Origin: Duganella sp. CF402
GTDB lineage: Bacteria; Pseudomonadota; Gammaproteobacteria; Burkholderiales; Burkholderiaceae_D
Direction: 5' to 3'
NCBI RefSeq assembly: GCF_900109645.1
Contig: NZ_FOBG01000001.1
Location: 2,586,262-2,650,261 of the forward strand
DNA: 64,000 nt
Part shown: piece after piece, positions 48,081 through 56,014 of the stretch
How the letters are laid out: each line of letters opens with the position of its first letter
Position numbering within the stretch: the first letter of the stretch is position 1
Notes under the pieces: generated by a model
Seen by the model: only the letters and a program-made list of their open reading frames with translations
Told to the model about the DNA's origin: nothing
Database searches by the model: none
Made by a program: the position numbers and the translations under genes

Positions 48081-50393
48081 ATGAATGACGCCGGCGTACG
48101 ACCTAGTGATGTCGATCTGCGGCTGGCGTTTTTCCAGAAGCTGCAAGCGGTCACCACCAAGATCCACGCCACCAGCAACCTCGATGAAATCATGCTCGAC
48201 CTGGGCATGGAATTCTGCGACCTGTTCAACTGCGACCGCTTCACCCTGTACGCGCTGGACCAGCAGAAGGACCACATCGTCTCCAAGGTCAAAACCGGGC
48301 TGACCTCGTTCCGCGACCTCAAGCTGGCGATCACGCCGGCCAGCATCGCCGGCTACGTGGCGCTGACGCGCAAGACCGTCAACCTGGCCGACGTCTACGA
48401 CCAGAACGAACTGAACCGCTATTCGCCGGAGCTGCGCTTCCAGCAAGGCGTGGACCAGCGCACCGGCTACCGCACCAAGCAGATGCTGGTGGCGCCGCTG
48501 ATCTCGGTGCAATCGCGCGAACTGCTGGGCGTGGTCCAGTTCATCAACAACCGCGACCGCGTGCCCTTCTCCGCCATCGCCGAGGAAGGCGTGAAGGAAT
48601 TGTGCGAGACCTTGTCGGTGGCGTTCTCGCAACGCATGAAACCACCGCAAATGGTACGCACCAAGTATGACGGGCTGGTGACAGAGGCGGTGATCTCGGC
48701 GCAGGAACTGGAAGCCGCCACGCGCAGCGCGCGCGCCAAGGAGCTCGATATCGAGGACGTGCTGATCGACGAGTACGAAATCAAGCCTGCCGCCATTGGC
48801 GTGTCGCTGGAAAAGCACTTCGGCGTGCCGTACGAGCACTTCCGCGCGGACCGTTTGAAGCCGGTCGACCTGCTGAAGAACCTCAAGCGCCAGTACGTGG
48901 AAGAATCGGGCTGGATTCCGCTTGAGGACAACAAGGAAGGCTTGCTGGTGGCGGCGCTCGATCCGGAACGGGTGGCGCATACGCACATCGTCGAGCAGAT
49001 CTTCCCGCGCGCCAAGCCGGTGTACCGGGTCACCTCGCACCGCGAGTTCCGGCAGATGGTGGAGCTGTTCTATGGCCACGGCGATAGCGGCAGCGTCGGC
49101 GACCTGCTGTCCGGCATGGACGACGTCTACGACGAAGATGGCGAAGGCGCGGGCGAAGTGTCGGAGGCGGTCGAGAACGAGCTGGTCAAGCTGCTCAACA
49201 AAATCATCATGGATGCCTACCGGCAGGGCGTGTCGGACATCCATATCGAACCGCTGCCGGGCAAGGGCAAGACCGGCATCCGCTTCCGCAAGGATGGCAC
49301 GCTGGTGCCCTACATCGAGATTCCGGCCAGCTATCGCTCGGCCTTGGTGGCACGCGTGAAAATCATGTGCGACCTTGATATCTCCGAGCGCCGCAAGCCA
49401 CAGGACGGCAAGATCAAGTTTAAAAAATACGGGCCTTTGGATATCGAACTGCGGGTGGCGACGATTCCCTCCTCGGGCGGCGTGGAAGACATCGTCATGC
49501 GGATCCTGGCGGCCGGCGAGCCGATCCCGCTGGACAAGCTGGGCGTGCTGCCGTTCAATCTGGAGCGCCTGCGGGCGACGGTGAGCAAGCCCTACGGCCT
49601 GTTCTTCGTGTGCGGCCCAACCGGTTCCGGCAAGACCACCACCCTGCACTCGGTGCTCAATTATCTGAACACGCCGGACACCAAAATCTGGACCGCCGAA
49701 GACCCGGTTGAGATCACGCAGAAAGGCTTGCGACAGGTGCAGGTCAACCGCAAGGCCGGGCTGGATTTTGCGACCGTGATGCGGGCCTTCCTGCGCGCCG
49801 ATCCGGACATCATCATGGTAGGCGAGATGCGCGACAAGGAAACCGTCAGCATGGGCATCGAAGCCTCGTTGACCGGGCACCTGGTGTTCTCGACGCTGCA
49901 CACCAACAGCGCGCCGGAATCGATCGTGCGGCTGCTGGACATGGGCATGGACCCGTTCAACTTCTCCGATGCGCTGCTGGGCATATTGGCGCAACGCCTG
50001 GCCAAGCGGCTGTGCGGCAAGTGCAAGCAGGCCTACGAACCATCGCCGGCTGAGCTCGATGCCCTGCTGGCCGAATACTGCGAAGACCTGCTCGACAAAT
50101 CCGTGATCCTGGCGCGCTGGAAGCAGCAATACACCAAGGATGACAAGTTCACGCTGTACCGCGCAGTCGGCTGCGACGAGTGCACCAAAGGCTACAAAGG
50201 CCGCGTCGGCCTGCACGAACTGATGATCGGCACCGATAAAGTCAAGAAGCTGCTACAAGAACACGCCCGCGTCGCTCAACTGCTGGCCGCCGCGCTGGAA
50301 GACGGTATGCTGACCCTGAAAATGGACGGCATCGAAAAAATCCTCTTGGGGATTACCGATATCAAGATGGTGCGGGCGGTGTGTATCAAGTAA
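48081..50393 (+). CDS. GAF-MshEN-PilB/GspE-type secretion ATPase
   Basis: 770 aa. N-terminal GAF domain (about 20-185; MLDLGMEFCDLFNCDRFTLYALD, GVVQFINNRD), MshEN-like domain (about 235-345; FGVPYEHFRADRLKP, GLLVAALDPE) and the GspE/PilB ATPase (about 370-760) with Walker A GPTGSGKTTTLHS (about 511), Asp/His boxes (AEDPVEI, HLVFSTLHTNSA) and the zinc CxxC pair (CGKCKQAY...CDECTKG). MshEN domains in such ATPases bind c-di-GMP, which fits the HD-GYP neighbour. No pilin, PilC or secretin gene is nearby, so this may be a stand-alone ATPase or serve a distant pilus. Confidence 0.92.
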   Translation: MNDAGVRPSDVDLRLAFFQKLQAVTTKIHATSNLDEIMLDLGMEFCDLFNCDRFTLYALDQQKDHIVSKVKTGLTSFRDLKLAITPASIAGYVALTRKTVNLADVYDQNELNRYSPELRFQQGVDQRTGYRTKQMLVAPLISVQSRELLGVVQFINNRDRVPFSAIAEEGVKELCETLSVAFSQRMKPPQMVRTKYDGLVTEAVISAQELEAATRSARAKELDIEDVLIDEYEIKPAAIGVSLEKHFGVPYEHFRADRLKPVDLLKNLKRQYVEESGWIPLEDNKEGLLVAALDPERVAHTHIVEQIFPRAKPVYRVTSHREFRQMVELFYGHGDSGSVGDLLSGMDDVYDEDGEGAGEVSEAVENELVKLLNKIIMDAYRQGVSDIHIEPLPGKGKTGIRFRKDGTLVPYIEIPASYRSALVARVKIMCDLDISERRKPQDGKIKFKKYGPLDIELRVATIPSSGGVEDIVMRILAAGEPIPLDKLGVLPFNLERLRATVSKPYGLFFVCGPTGSGKTTTLHSVLNYLNTPDTKIWTAEDPVEITQKGLRQVQVNRKAGLDFATVMRAFLRADPDIIMVGEMRDKETVSMGIEASLTGHLVFSTLHTNSAPESIVRLLDMGMDPFNFSDALLGILAQRLAKRLCGKCKQAYEPSPAELDALLAEYCEDLLDKSVILARWKQQYTKDDKFTLYRAVGCDECTKGYKGRVGLHELMIGTDKVKKLLQEHARVAQLLAAALEDGMLTLKMDGIEKILLGITDIKMVRAVCIK

Positions 50394-50401
50394 ATGGCAT
50401 C

Positions 50402-50439
50402 GCTGTACAATGGACAGCATTCGCTGTACTATCAACAGC
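50402..50439. promoter_or_regulatory. Two tandem palindromes GCTGT-N7-ACAGC, likely autoregulatory operator
   Basis: First copy: GCTGT 50402-50406 and ACAGC 50414-50418. Second: GCTGT 50423-50427 and ACAGC 50435-50439. The two start exactly 21 bp apart (two helical turns) and the second ends 3 nt before the ATG at 50443. The N7 spacer rules out a canonical LexA box (N8). The adjacent protein has an HTH, so autorepression is the simple reading. Confidence 0.75.
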
Positions 50440-50442
50440 ACC

Positions 50443-51069
50443 ATGAATACTTCTCTATTTGCGGAGTTGTTCGGCGGCGCCGCCCGCTTCCATGCCCTGC
50501 GTTGCTTATTCGAGCAGCCAGCGCGCTTGTTTGGCTTGCGCGAGCTTGCCAAGGAGGCCGACGTCGACTCAGGCAACCTAAGTCGCTGGCTCCAACGCTG
50601 GTGCGCAGTGGGTTTGGTACAGCAGCCGGAAAAAATGCGCTATCGCGCCTCAAGCGATCCTGCGCTACAGCCGCTGATCCTCTTATTTCAGCAATCCAGC
50701 AGCATGTTGAACACGCTCAAGGCGCTGCTAGCCGAGCTAGCTGGTGTGGAAGCTGCCGCCATATTTGGCTCAGTGGCCCGCAACGAGGAAAGCGCGAGTA
50801 GCGACGTAGATATCCTGATCATCGGCGACATCTCGGAGATACGCGTCAACGCCTTACTTCAGCCTATTGAAAGGCAATTTGACCGCGCTTTTAACGCCTC
50901 CGTTTTCTCTAGATCAATGATCAGTCAATTACAGGATCAGGGAGATCCCTTGATTGCTACACTGCTCGACGGCCCCACACTCCTCTTGAAAGGAGATCCC
51001 CATGTCTTTGCAGACCTTGGCCGTTCTGAGCAAAAAACCGGACACCCCGCTGATTCCGCAAGCGATTAA
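50443..51069 (+). CDS. HTH plus MNT nucleotidyltransferase fusion (MntA-like, antitoxin candidate)
   Basis: 208 aa from the ATG at 50443; an earlier in-frame ATG at 50410 falls inside the operator. N-terminal winged HTH (about 15-80; LFGLRELAKEADVDSGNLSRWLQRWCAVGLV), then a minimal nucleotidyltransferase with GSVARNEESASSDVD, exactly the GS-X10-DXD motif of MntA antitoxins that AMPylate HEPN toxins. It overlaps the HEPN gene by 68 nt. Fusion of the HTH would let the antitoxin repress its own operon. Codon use is less GC-biased than the neighbours, consistent with transfer. Confidence 0.83.
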   Translation: MNTSLFAELFGGAARFHALRCLFEQPARLFGLRELAKEADVDSGNLSRWLQRWCAVGLVQQPEKMRYRASSDPALQPLILLFQQSSSMLNTLKALLAELAGVEAAAIFGSVARNEESASSDVDILIIGDISEIRVNALLQPIERQFDRAFNASVFSRSMISQLQDQGDPLIATLLDGPTLLLKGDPHVFADLGRSEQKTGHPADSASD

Positions 51070-51457
51070 CAAGATCCAAATCCAAAGCTGGCTCCGCACC
51101 AGCGTCGAACAACTCGCCGATGCCAACCGTGCAGAAAATTCCTTCAGCACGCGCATGGAGGCGGCATATGAGGTTGCCTTCCTCACTGCTCTTGCCGTGC
51201 TTGCAGCATCAGGTTATCGCGTCAGCGCCAAGCCCGGACATCACGAAGTTACGCTTGAAGCCGCGTCAAGCACGATCGGGCTCTCAACCCACCGCCATGA
51301 TGAAATCGAAGCCATGCGCAAATGGCGCAATCGGAAATATGGCGGTCTGTTAGCCACAAAAGCCGACGTTGATGATGCTCTTTCTATCGCGGAAAAATTT
51401 CAACACGACGTCGTAGACTGGTTTGCCAAACACCACCCTACTCTGCTGCAGCCGTGA
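51002..51457 (+). CDS. HEPN-like helical protein (toxin candidate, degenerate motif)
   Basis: 151 aa behind a strong AAAGGAG. All-helical, with RMEAAYEVAFLTALAVLAASGYRV and the C-terminal motif region MRKWRNRKYGG. HepT-type toxins carry RX4HXY, where Tyr is AMPylated by MntA. Here the corresponding residues read R-KWRN-R-K-Y, so Arg and Tyr are kept but His is Arg. It may resemble the SAV_6107-type HEPN branch. It may be a modified, weakened or non-RNase HEPN. Pairing with the MNT gene and the overlap support a two-gene module. Confidence 0.68.
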   Translation: MSLQTLAVLSKKPDTPLIPQAINKIQIQSWLRTSVEQLADANRAENSFSTRMEAAYEVAFLTALAVLAASGYRVSAKPGHHEVTLEAASSTIGLSTHRHDEIEAMRKWRNRKYGGLLATKADVDDALSIAEKFQHDVVDWFAKHHPTLLQP

Positions 51458-51910
51458 TGGTGCACGTGGTTTGCACCGGCGGTCGGCCAATGCACGCAAG
51501 CGGGCGAGGCCGGCTTTCAAATTGTAGGACCGCCCAGCCAGCATGGCATTGACGAGTTGCGTGGCCATCGCCAGCGCCGGCGCGGCGGCGATGGATGGCA
51601 GGACAAGTCGGTAGCGCCCCTGCATGCGCGGCACCACGCCGACAAAACCGACCGTGACTTCGTTCAGCGCGAGGCGGCGCAACTCAATTGCCGTCTGTTG
51701 AACCAACTCCACAATCGGCGGCACAGCGTCGGCGCGCTTGCCGACCAGTCCCCGCAAGCGGTGCAGGCCGGGCAAGGTGTTATACAGGCGCTGCTGCAAT
51801 TTCTCGGTGGCCTCGGGCGTGACCGGATCCAGTTCGAGAATGCTTAACAAGCACGGTTGAGTGGAATAGCGGTTATCGCTTTCCAGATAGCGTTGATCGA
51901 TGATTTTCAT
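51458..51910 (-). pseudogene. Fragment resembling the N-terminal domain of cyanophycin synthetase
   Basis: The frame from the ATG at 51910 runs to a stop at 51350 (186 aa). Its first ~145 residues look like a CphA N-terminal domain: MKIIDQRYL, TQPCLLSILELD, LPGLHRL, VELVQQTAIELRRLA, GRYRLVLP and NAMLAGRSYNLKAGLARLRALA. The family RGPN and HVVEH-type residues are altered. The last ~40 residues are antisense to the HEPN gene and unlike CphA, and the ATP-grasp and ligase domains are missing. I read it as a gene truncated when the HEPN module arrived, but a short intact paralogue is possible. Confidence 0.5.
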
Positions 51911-51990
51911 GGACCATATTGTGCACCCGGCTGCCTGCGCACAAAAGCAGCGTCCGCCGCGACAACGTGTAAGACCACGCTGACACCGGC

Positions 51991-52470
51991 TTATGCCGGT
52001 TCCAGTACGGATGGCAGTTGCTTTTCGAAGCAGACCGCGAGCGGGTTGCCGATGTATTTGCCGTAGTTGGAAATGCGGCTGTAGCCGCGCGCCTCGTAGA
52101 AATCGACCGCGCGGCGGTTGACCAGGCGGGTTTCCAGCCACACGGCCTGATAGCCCATCGCCGCCGCCTCTTCCTCAAGATAGCGCAGCACCGCGCTGCC
52201 GACGCCGCTGGTGCCGTGGCGCGCATACATGCGCTTGATCTCGGCCACGCCCGGTTCCAGCGGGCGCAGCGCACCGCAGCCGACCGCCATGCCATTGACG
52301 TCGCGCGCGATCACGAAACACGCCATCGGGCCGAGTACATCCTCGACATCAAACGAGGCCATGCCGCCATCGCCGGTAATCGCCTCCAGCGCCGTCGACA
52401 ACTCCGCCATCAGCGCCACCGAATCAGCCGCCCTGGGATCTTCCGTCGCCACCTGAATCTCGTTCGCCAT
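51991..52470 (-). CDS. GNAT-family N-acetyltransferase
   Basis: 159 aa from the ATG at 52470, which has GAGGGCGGGG in front. GNAT fold with the acetyl-CoA region VAEIKRMYARHGTSGVGSAVLRYLEEEA (motif A; the Q/RxxGxG/A loop reads HGTSGVGSA) and the C-terminal AVDFYEARGYSRI. It should acetylate a small amine or a protein N-terminus; the substrate cannot be told from sequence. It lies 80 nt upstream of the CphA-like fragment on the same strand. Confidence 0.87.
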   Translation of the reverse strand: MANEIQVATEDPRAADSVALMAELSTALEAITGDGGMASFDVEDVLGPMACFVIARDVNGMAVGCGALRPLEPGVAEIKRMYARHGTSGVGSAVLRYLEEEAAAMGYQAVWLETRLVNRRAVDFYEARGYSRISNYGKYIGNPLAVCFEKQLPSVLEPA

Positions 52471-52615
52471 AGCCCCGCCCTCACGAATAGCAGAGATCAT
52501 TGTAGACCAAGCGCTGAAACTAGACAGCTAGCGCCATATCAATAGCTCAGCACCTATTGATCGCCACCACAGCGATGCGCCTGGTTTGACGCGAGACCTC
52601 GCTTGCCAACACAAA

Positions 52616-53467
52616 TCATTGCACCGTGCAGATCACCAGTTCGGGGTCGGCGTTGATGCGGACGGGGATCATGCCACAGCCGACGCCGCGGCTGACGATC
52701 AGGTCGCCGTTGGCACGGACCGGGAAGCGGCCGTAATAGTACGGGCGTGACAAAGGGCCTTGCGGCATCACGATCGGTGTACCGTCCGATAGCGCGATCT
52801 GGCCGCCGTGGGTGTGGCCGGCGAAGGCGATGTCGTAGCGCTGGCGATGCAGCATCAGCAGGCCGTCCGGCGCGTGCATCAGCAGGATGCGCACCGGGGC
52901 GGCGCCGGCAAAGGTAGCGGCGGCGTCGGGCTCGCCTGCCCACGGATCGTCCATGCCGCACACCGAGACGTTGCCGAACGGCGCGGGCAACGCTTGCGCG
53001 CGGTTGACCAGCATCTGCACGCCGGCGGCCGCGAACAACCGGCCGATCTGGCCGTCGTCGGTGGACAGGTCATGGTTGCCGAAGACACCAAACTTGCCCA
53101 GCGGCGGCCGACACTGCGCCAGCCGCGTTGCCAGCACTTCAGCATGCGCGGCCGGGCCGGTGACGTAATCGCCGCCCAACAGCAGCACGTCCGGCTGCTC
53201 GATGGCGATGCGCACGAACAGGTCGTCAAAGATGGCCGGATAGGTGGACACGCCGGCGTGGAAGTCGGAGGCGAACGCGATCTTAAGTGGCTTGGGCAGG
53301 CGCCGCTCCGGCGGCAACGCCACTGTGTGGTGCGTCACGCCCAGCTTGCCGTGCAGGCCGATGCGGTAGCTCAGTGCCGCCACCCGCCCGCGCAGCAAGG
53401 CCGCGCCTACGCACGCCTCGATCAGGTGCTGGCGGCGGGAGTAGTGCTTATGACGTGGAGCGGACAT
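52616..53467 (-). CDS. Calcineurin-like metallophosphoesterase (YkuE type)
   Basis: 283 aa from the ATG at 53467; an in-frame ATG at 53500 is possible. A short N-terminal basic region precedes the metal-site motifs in order: SDFHAG, LLGGDYVTG, FGNHDLS, LLMHAPD and FAGHTHGGQ, then the PYYYGRF and VSRGVG tail. These are the five phosphoesterase blocks of the YkuE/YaeI subfamily, which acts on UDP-diacylglucosamine-like or other phosphoesters at the membrane. Confidence 0.9.
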   Translation of the reverse strand: MSAPRHKHYSRRQHLIEACVGAALLRGRVAALSYRIGLHGKLGVTHHTVALPPERRLPKPLKIAFASDFHAGVSTYPAIFDDLFVRIAIEQPDVLLLGGDYVTGPAAHAEVLATRLAQCRPPLGKFGVFGNHDLSTDDGQIGRLFAAAGVQMLVNRAQALPAPFGNVSVCGMDDPWAGEPDAAATFAGAAPVRILLMHAPDGLLMLHRQRYDIAFAGHTHGGQIALSDGTPIVMPQGPLSRPYYYGRFPVRANGDLIVSRGVGCGMIPVRINADPELVICTVQ

Positions 53468-53540
53468 GGACGACGTGCCTGGCAGAGCGAAACCCGGCAT
53501 GATACCTGAACCGGCCGGCGCCGGATATGTGCTTCAGCGG

Positions 53541-53924
53541 TTACAGCGGGGCATCGACCAGCAATTGGGGGCGCAGGGCACGGATGCGCAGTTCGGTGAA
53601 GTAGCCGCCGCCTTCGGTGTAGCGCAGGTAGTGGCGCCCGCATTTCACGCAGCGCAGGACGTGGCTGAGATTGGCGGGATAGTAGCGCGGCGCGATGGGC
53701 GCATCGTCGCTCTGCAAGCGTGTGCCGGCCGGATGGTATTCGGCAAAGATTGGCTCGGCGAACGGATCTTCCACCAGCGAGGCCACCTCCTCGAACTGAT
53801 CCAGCTCCAGGGTCGGCGGCATCGCCTGCCAGGCCAGCATCGCCGCTTGGTGGCAGTTGCACGGCATGCTCACTGCGGCCGAATGCTGCGCCAACTGGTT
53901 CAAACCCGCAAAATCAATCGCCAT
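53541..53924 (-). CDS. Hypothetical protein with paired-Cys motif
   Basis: 127 aa from the ATG at 53924. No family recognised. An N-terminal CNCH motif (MPCNCHQAAMLAW) and a central CVKCGRHYLRY motif could form a zinc ribbon, and the middle segment is acidic (LDQFEEVASLVEDPFAEP). It ends 73 nt before the metallophosphoesterase start on the same strand. I cannot assign a function. Confidence 0.6.
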   Translation of the reverse strand: MAIDFAGLNQLAQHSAAVSMPCNCHQAAMLAWQAMPPTLELDQFEEVASLVEDPFAEPIFAEYHPAGTRLQSDDAPIAPRYYPANLSHVLRCVKCGRHYLRYTEGGGYFTELRIRALRPQLLVDAPL

Positions 53925-53986
53925 CGTACTTCCATCATCAACAAGATTTTCCGATTCTACTGCAATCCTGATCAACATCTGATGCG

Positions 53987-54264
53987 GTGGCGTTCGTTGG
54001 CCCAACGGTAGGCGGGGCGGCTTTGGGCATGATATTGCCATTTACCGCATCCGATAAACGAAGCGACAGCAACTGGGCGCAATGGGTCAATGTGCTTCAA
54101 TGGATCGGATTCACAGCATGGGCTTGCAGCCTCTACCTCGGAATCAACCACGGCAGCCCATATTTCCCGAGTCTGAGATCGCTTATGACCAGCCCGACAT
54201 CATGCTCGAAGTGGAGCGCGTCGGCGACGAACTCCGCATCCGCCCGCGCCAGCCGGCGCAATAA
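53987..54264 (+). other. Gene-poor 367-bp gap with possible gene remnants
   Basis: Between 53925 and 54291 no convincing intact gene is seen. One plus-strand frame carries a Trp-rich hydrophobic stretch (NWAQWVNVLQWIGFTAW, from about 54070). A different frame ends at 54264 with YDQPDIMLEVERVGDELRIRP, which reads like the natural C-terminus of a small protein. The two might be parts of one frameshifted gene or of two decayed genes. No ribosome site stands out. Confidence 0.3.
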
Positions 54265-54289
54265 AAAAGGGAGCCGAAGCTCCCTTTTG
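54263..54289 (-). terminator. Terminator after the phosphate transporter gene
   Basis: Stem AAAAGGGAGC (54265-54274) with its perfect complement (54279-54288) and a 4-nt loop, UUCG on the minus strand. On the minus strand it is followed by a T run, placing it 4 nt after the transporter stop at 54292. The flanking A and T runs allow weak activity in the other direction too. Confidence 0.9.
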
Positions 54290-54291
54290 TT

Positions 54292-55305
54292 TTACATGAT
54301 GTGATGCCCGATCCACCAGGCGATCGCGGCGACAAACGCCGAGGCCGGGATGGTGAAGATCCACGCCCACACGATGTTGCCCGCCACGCCCCAACGCACC
54401 GCCGACATTTTCTGCGACGAGCCAACGCCGACGATGGCGCCGGTGATGGTGTGGGTGGTCGACACCGGCACGCCCAGGGCGGTCGCGGTGAACAGGGTGA
54501 TGGCGCCGCCGGTCTCGGCGCAGAAGCCGCCCACCGGTTTCAGCTTGGTGATCTTCTGGCCCATCGTTTTCACGATACGCCAGCCGCCAAACAGGGTGCC
54601 GAACGAGATCGCGGTGTAGCACGACACGATCACCCACAGCGGCGGCTCTTTGGCGCCGGCGGTCGAGTAGCCGGCCGCGATCAGCAGCATCCAGATGATG
54701 CCGATGGTTTTCTGCGCATCGTTGCCGCCGTGGCCCAGGCTGTACGAGGCGGCCGAGAACAGCTGCAGGCGGCGGAACCATTTGTCGACCCGGCGCGGGG
54801 TCGAGCGCACGAAGATCCACGACACCAGCAACATCATCAGCGAACCGAAGATGAAGCCCAGCAGCGGCGACAGCACGATGAACACCACGGTCTTGATCAG
54901 GCCGGCCGAAATCAGGGCGCCGGTGCCGCTCTTGGCCACCGCCGCGCCCACCAGGCCGCCGATCAGCGCGTGCGACGACGACGACGGAATGCCGTAGTAC
55001 CAGGTGAAGATATTCCACACGATGGCGCCCACCAGCGCGCCAAAGATCACGTACTGGTCGACCACGCCGGGGTCGATGGTGCCCTTGCCCACCGTGGCGG
55101 CCACGGTCAGCTGGTGGAACACGAAGATGGCGACAAAGTTGAACAGGGCCGCCATCGCAACAGCGGTCTGCGGCTTGAGCACGCCGGTCGAGACCACGGT
55201 AGCGATCGCGTTGGCGGCGTCATGGAAGCCGTTCATGAAGTCAAATATCAGCGCCAGGGCAATCAGCATGCCCAGCACGTAGATACTGATTTGTAGGGTT
55301 TGCAT
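54292..55305 (-). CDS. PiT-family inorganic phosphate transporter
   Basis: 337 aa with about ten hydrophobic segments. PiT signatures: FDFMNGFHDAANAIATVVSTGVL at the N-terminus, IPSSSSHALIGGLVGAA in the middle, GGNDAQKTIGII and GVPVSTTHTITGAIVG near the C-terminus. It is a low-affinity, proton- or metal-phosphate-coupled transporter. The gene begins 18 nt after the DUF47 gene, a classical pairing. Confidence 0.94.
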   Translation of the reverse strand: MQTLQISIYVLGMLIALALIFDFMNGFHDAANAIATVVSTGVLKPQTAVAMAALFNFVAIFVFHQLTVAATVGKGTIDPGVVDQYVIFGALVGAIVWNIFTWYYGIPSSSSHALIGGLVGAAVAKSGTGALISAGLIKTVVFIVLSPLLGFIFGSLMMLLVSWIFVRSTPRRVDKWFRRLQLFSAASYSLGHGGNDAQKTIGIIWMLLIAAGYSTAGAKEPPLWVIVSCYTAISFGTLFGGWRIVKTMGQKITKLKPVGGFCAETGGAITLFTATALGVPVSTTHTITGAIVGVGSSQKMSAVRWGVAGNIVWAWIFTIPASAFVAAIAWWIGHHIM

Positions 55306-55323
55306 GGGAACTCGTCTTTGTAA

Positions 55324-55950
55324 TTAGGCGTTTTCGACGATGATGCCTTCGATGATGTTGGCCACATCTTCGCAACGGTCGGTCACGGTTTCCAGGATTT
55401 CGTAGATGGCCTTCATCTTGATCAGGTTGCGCACGTCCGGTTCGTCGCGGAACAGCTTGGACATGGCGGCGCGCATCACGTGGTCGGCGTCCGATTCCAG
55501 GCGGTCGATCTCTTCGCAGATCGAGACGATCTGGCGCGAATTGTCCATATTGTGCAGCATCGACACCGCTTCCTTCAGCTTCTCGGTGCAGGCCAGCACC
55601 AGCTCGGCCAGGCGCTTGGCTTCCGGCGTCACCGAGTGCAGGTCGTACAGCGACACGGTCTGGGCCGCGTCTTCCAGCAGGTCGAGGATGTCGTCCTGGC
55701 GGGTGATCAGCTTGTGGATGTCGTCGCGGTCGATCGGCGTGATGAAGGTCTTGTGCAGCATGTCGACCGTCTGGTAGGTGATCTTGTCGGCTTGCTTCTC
55801 GATGCTTTCGATCGCATGCACGCGATTTTCCAGGTCATCGAAATTGGACATCAGGCCCACCATCTCTTTTGCGCCTTTGACGCACAGTTCGGCGTGCTGA
55901 TTGAACAGGTCAAAGAATTTGCCCTCGGTGGGCATCAAGCGTCCAAACAT
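55324..55950 (-). CDS. DUF47/PhoU-like regulator of the PiT transporter
   Basis: 208 aa from the ATG at 55950, preceded by GGAGAAAAAT. All-helical PhoU-like fold (TIGR00153 type) with FFDLFNQHAELCVKGAKEM, IEKQADKITYQTVDMLHKTFITPIDRDDIHKLI and CEEIDRLESDADHVMRAAM. Proteins of this family are encoded beside PiT transporters and modulate their activity. Upstream is dnaB, 64 bp away, without a clear terminator. Confidence 0.92.
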   Translation of the reverse strand: MFGRLMPTEGKFFDLFNQHAELCVKGAKEMVGLMSNFDDLENRVHAIESIEKQADKITYQTVDMLHKTFITPIDRDDIHKLITRQDDILDLLEDAAQTVSLYDLHSVTPEAKRLAELVLACTEKLKEAVSMLHNMDNSRQIVSICEEIDRLESDADHVMRAAMSKLFRDEPDVRNLIKMKAIYEILETVTDRCEDVANIIEGIIVENA

Positions 55951-56014
55951 ATTTTTCTCCGTTGTGTTACTACTGCAGATCGCCGGCCCGGCGGGTAGCC
56001 AGCCGGCGTAAGGG

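Noticed and set aside
50402-50439. The tandem palindromes as LexA boxes
   Set aside because: The spacer is 7 nt, not the 8 nt of the SOS boxes found before lexA in this same window.
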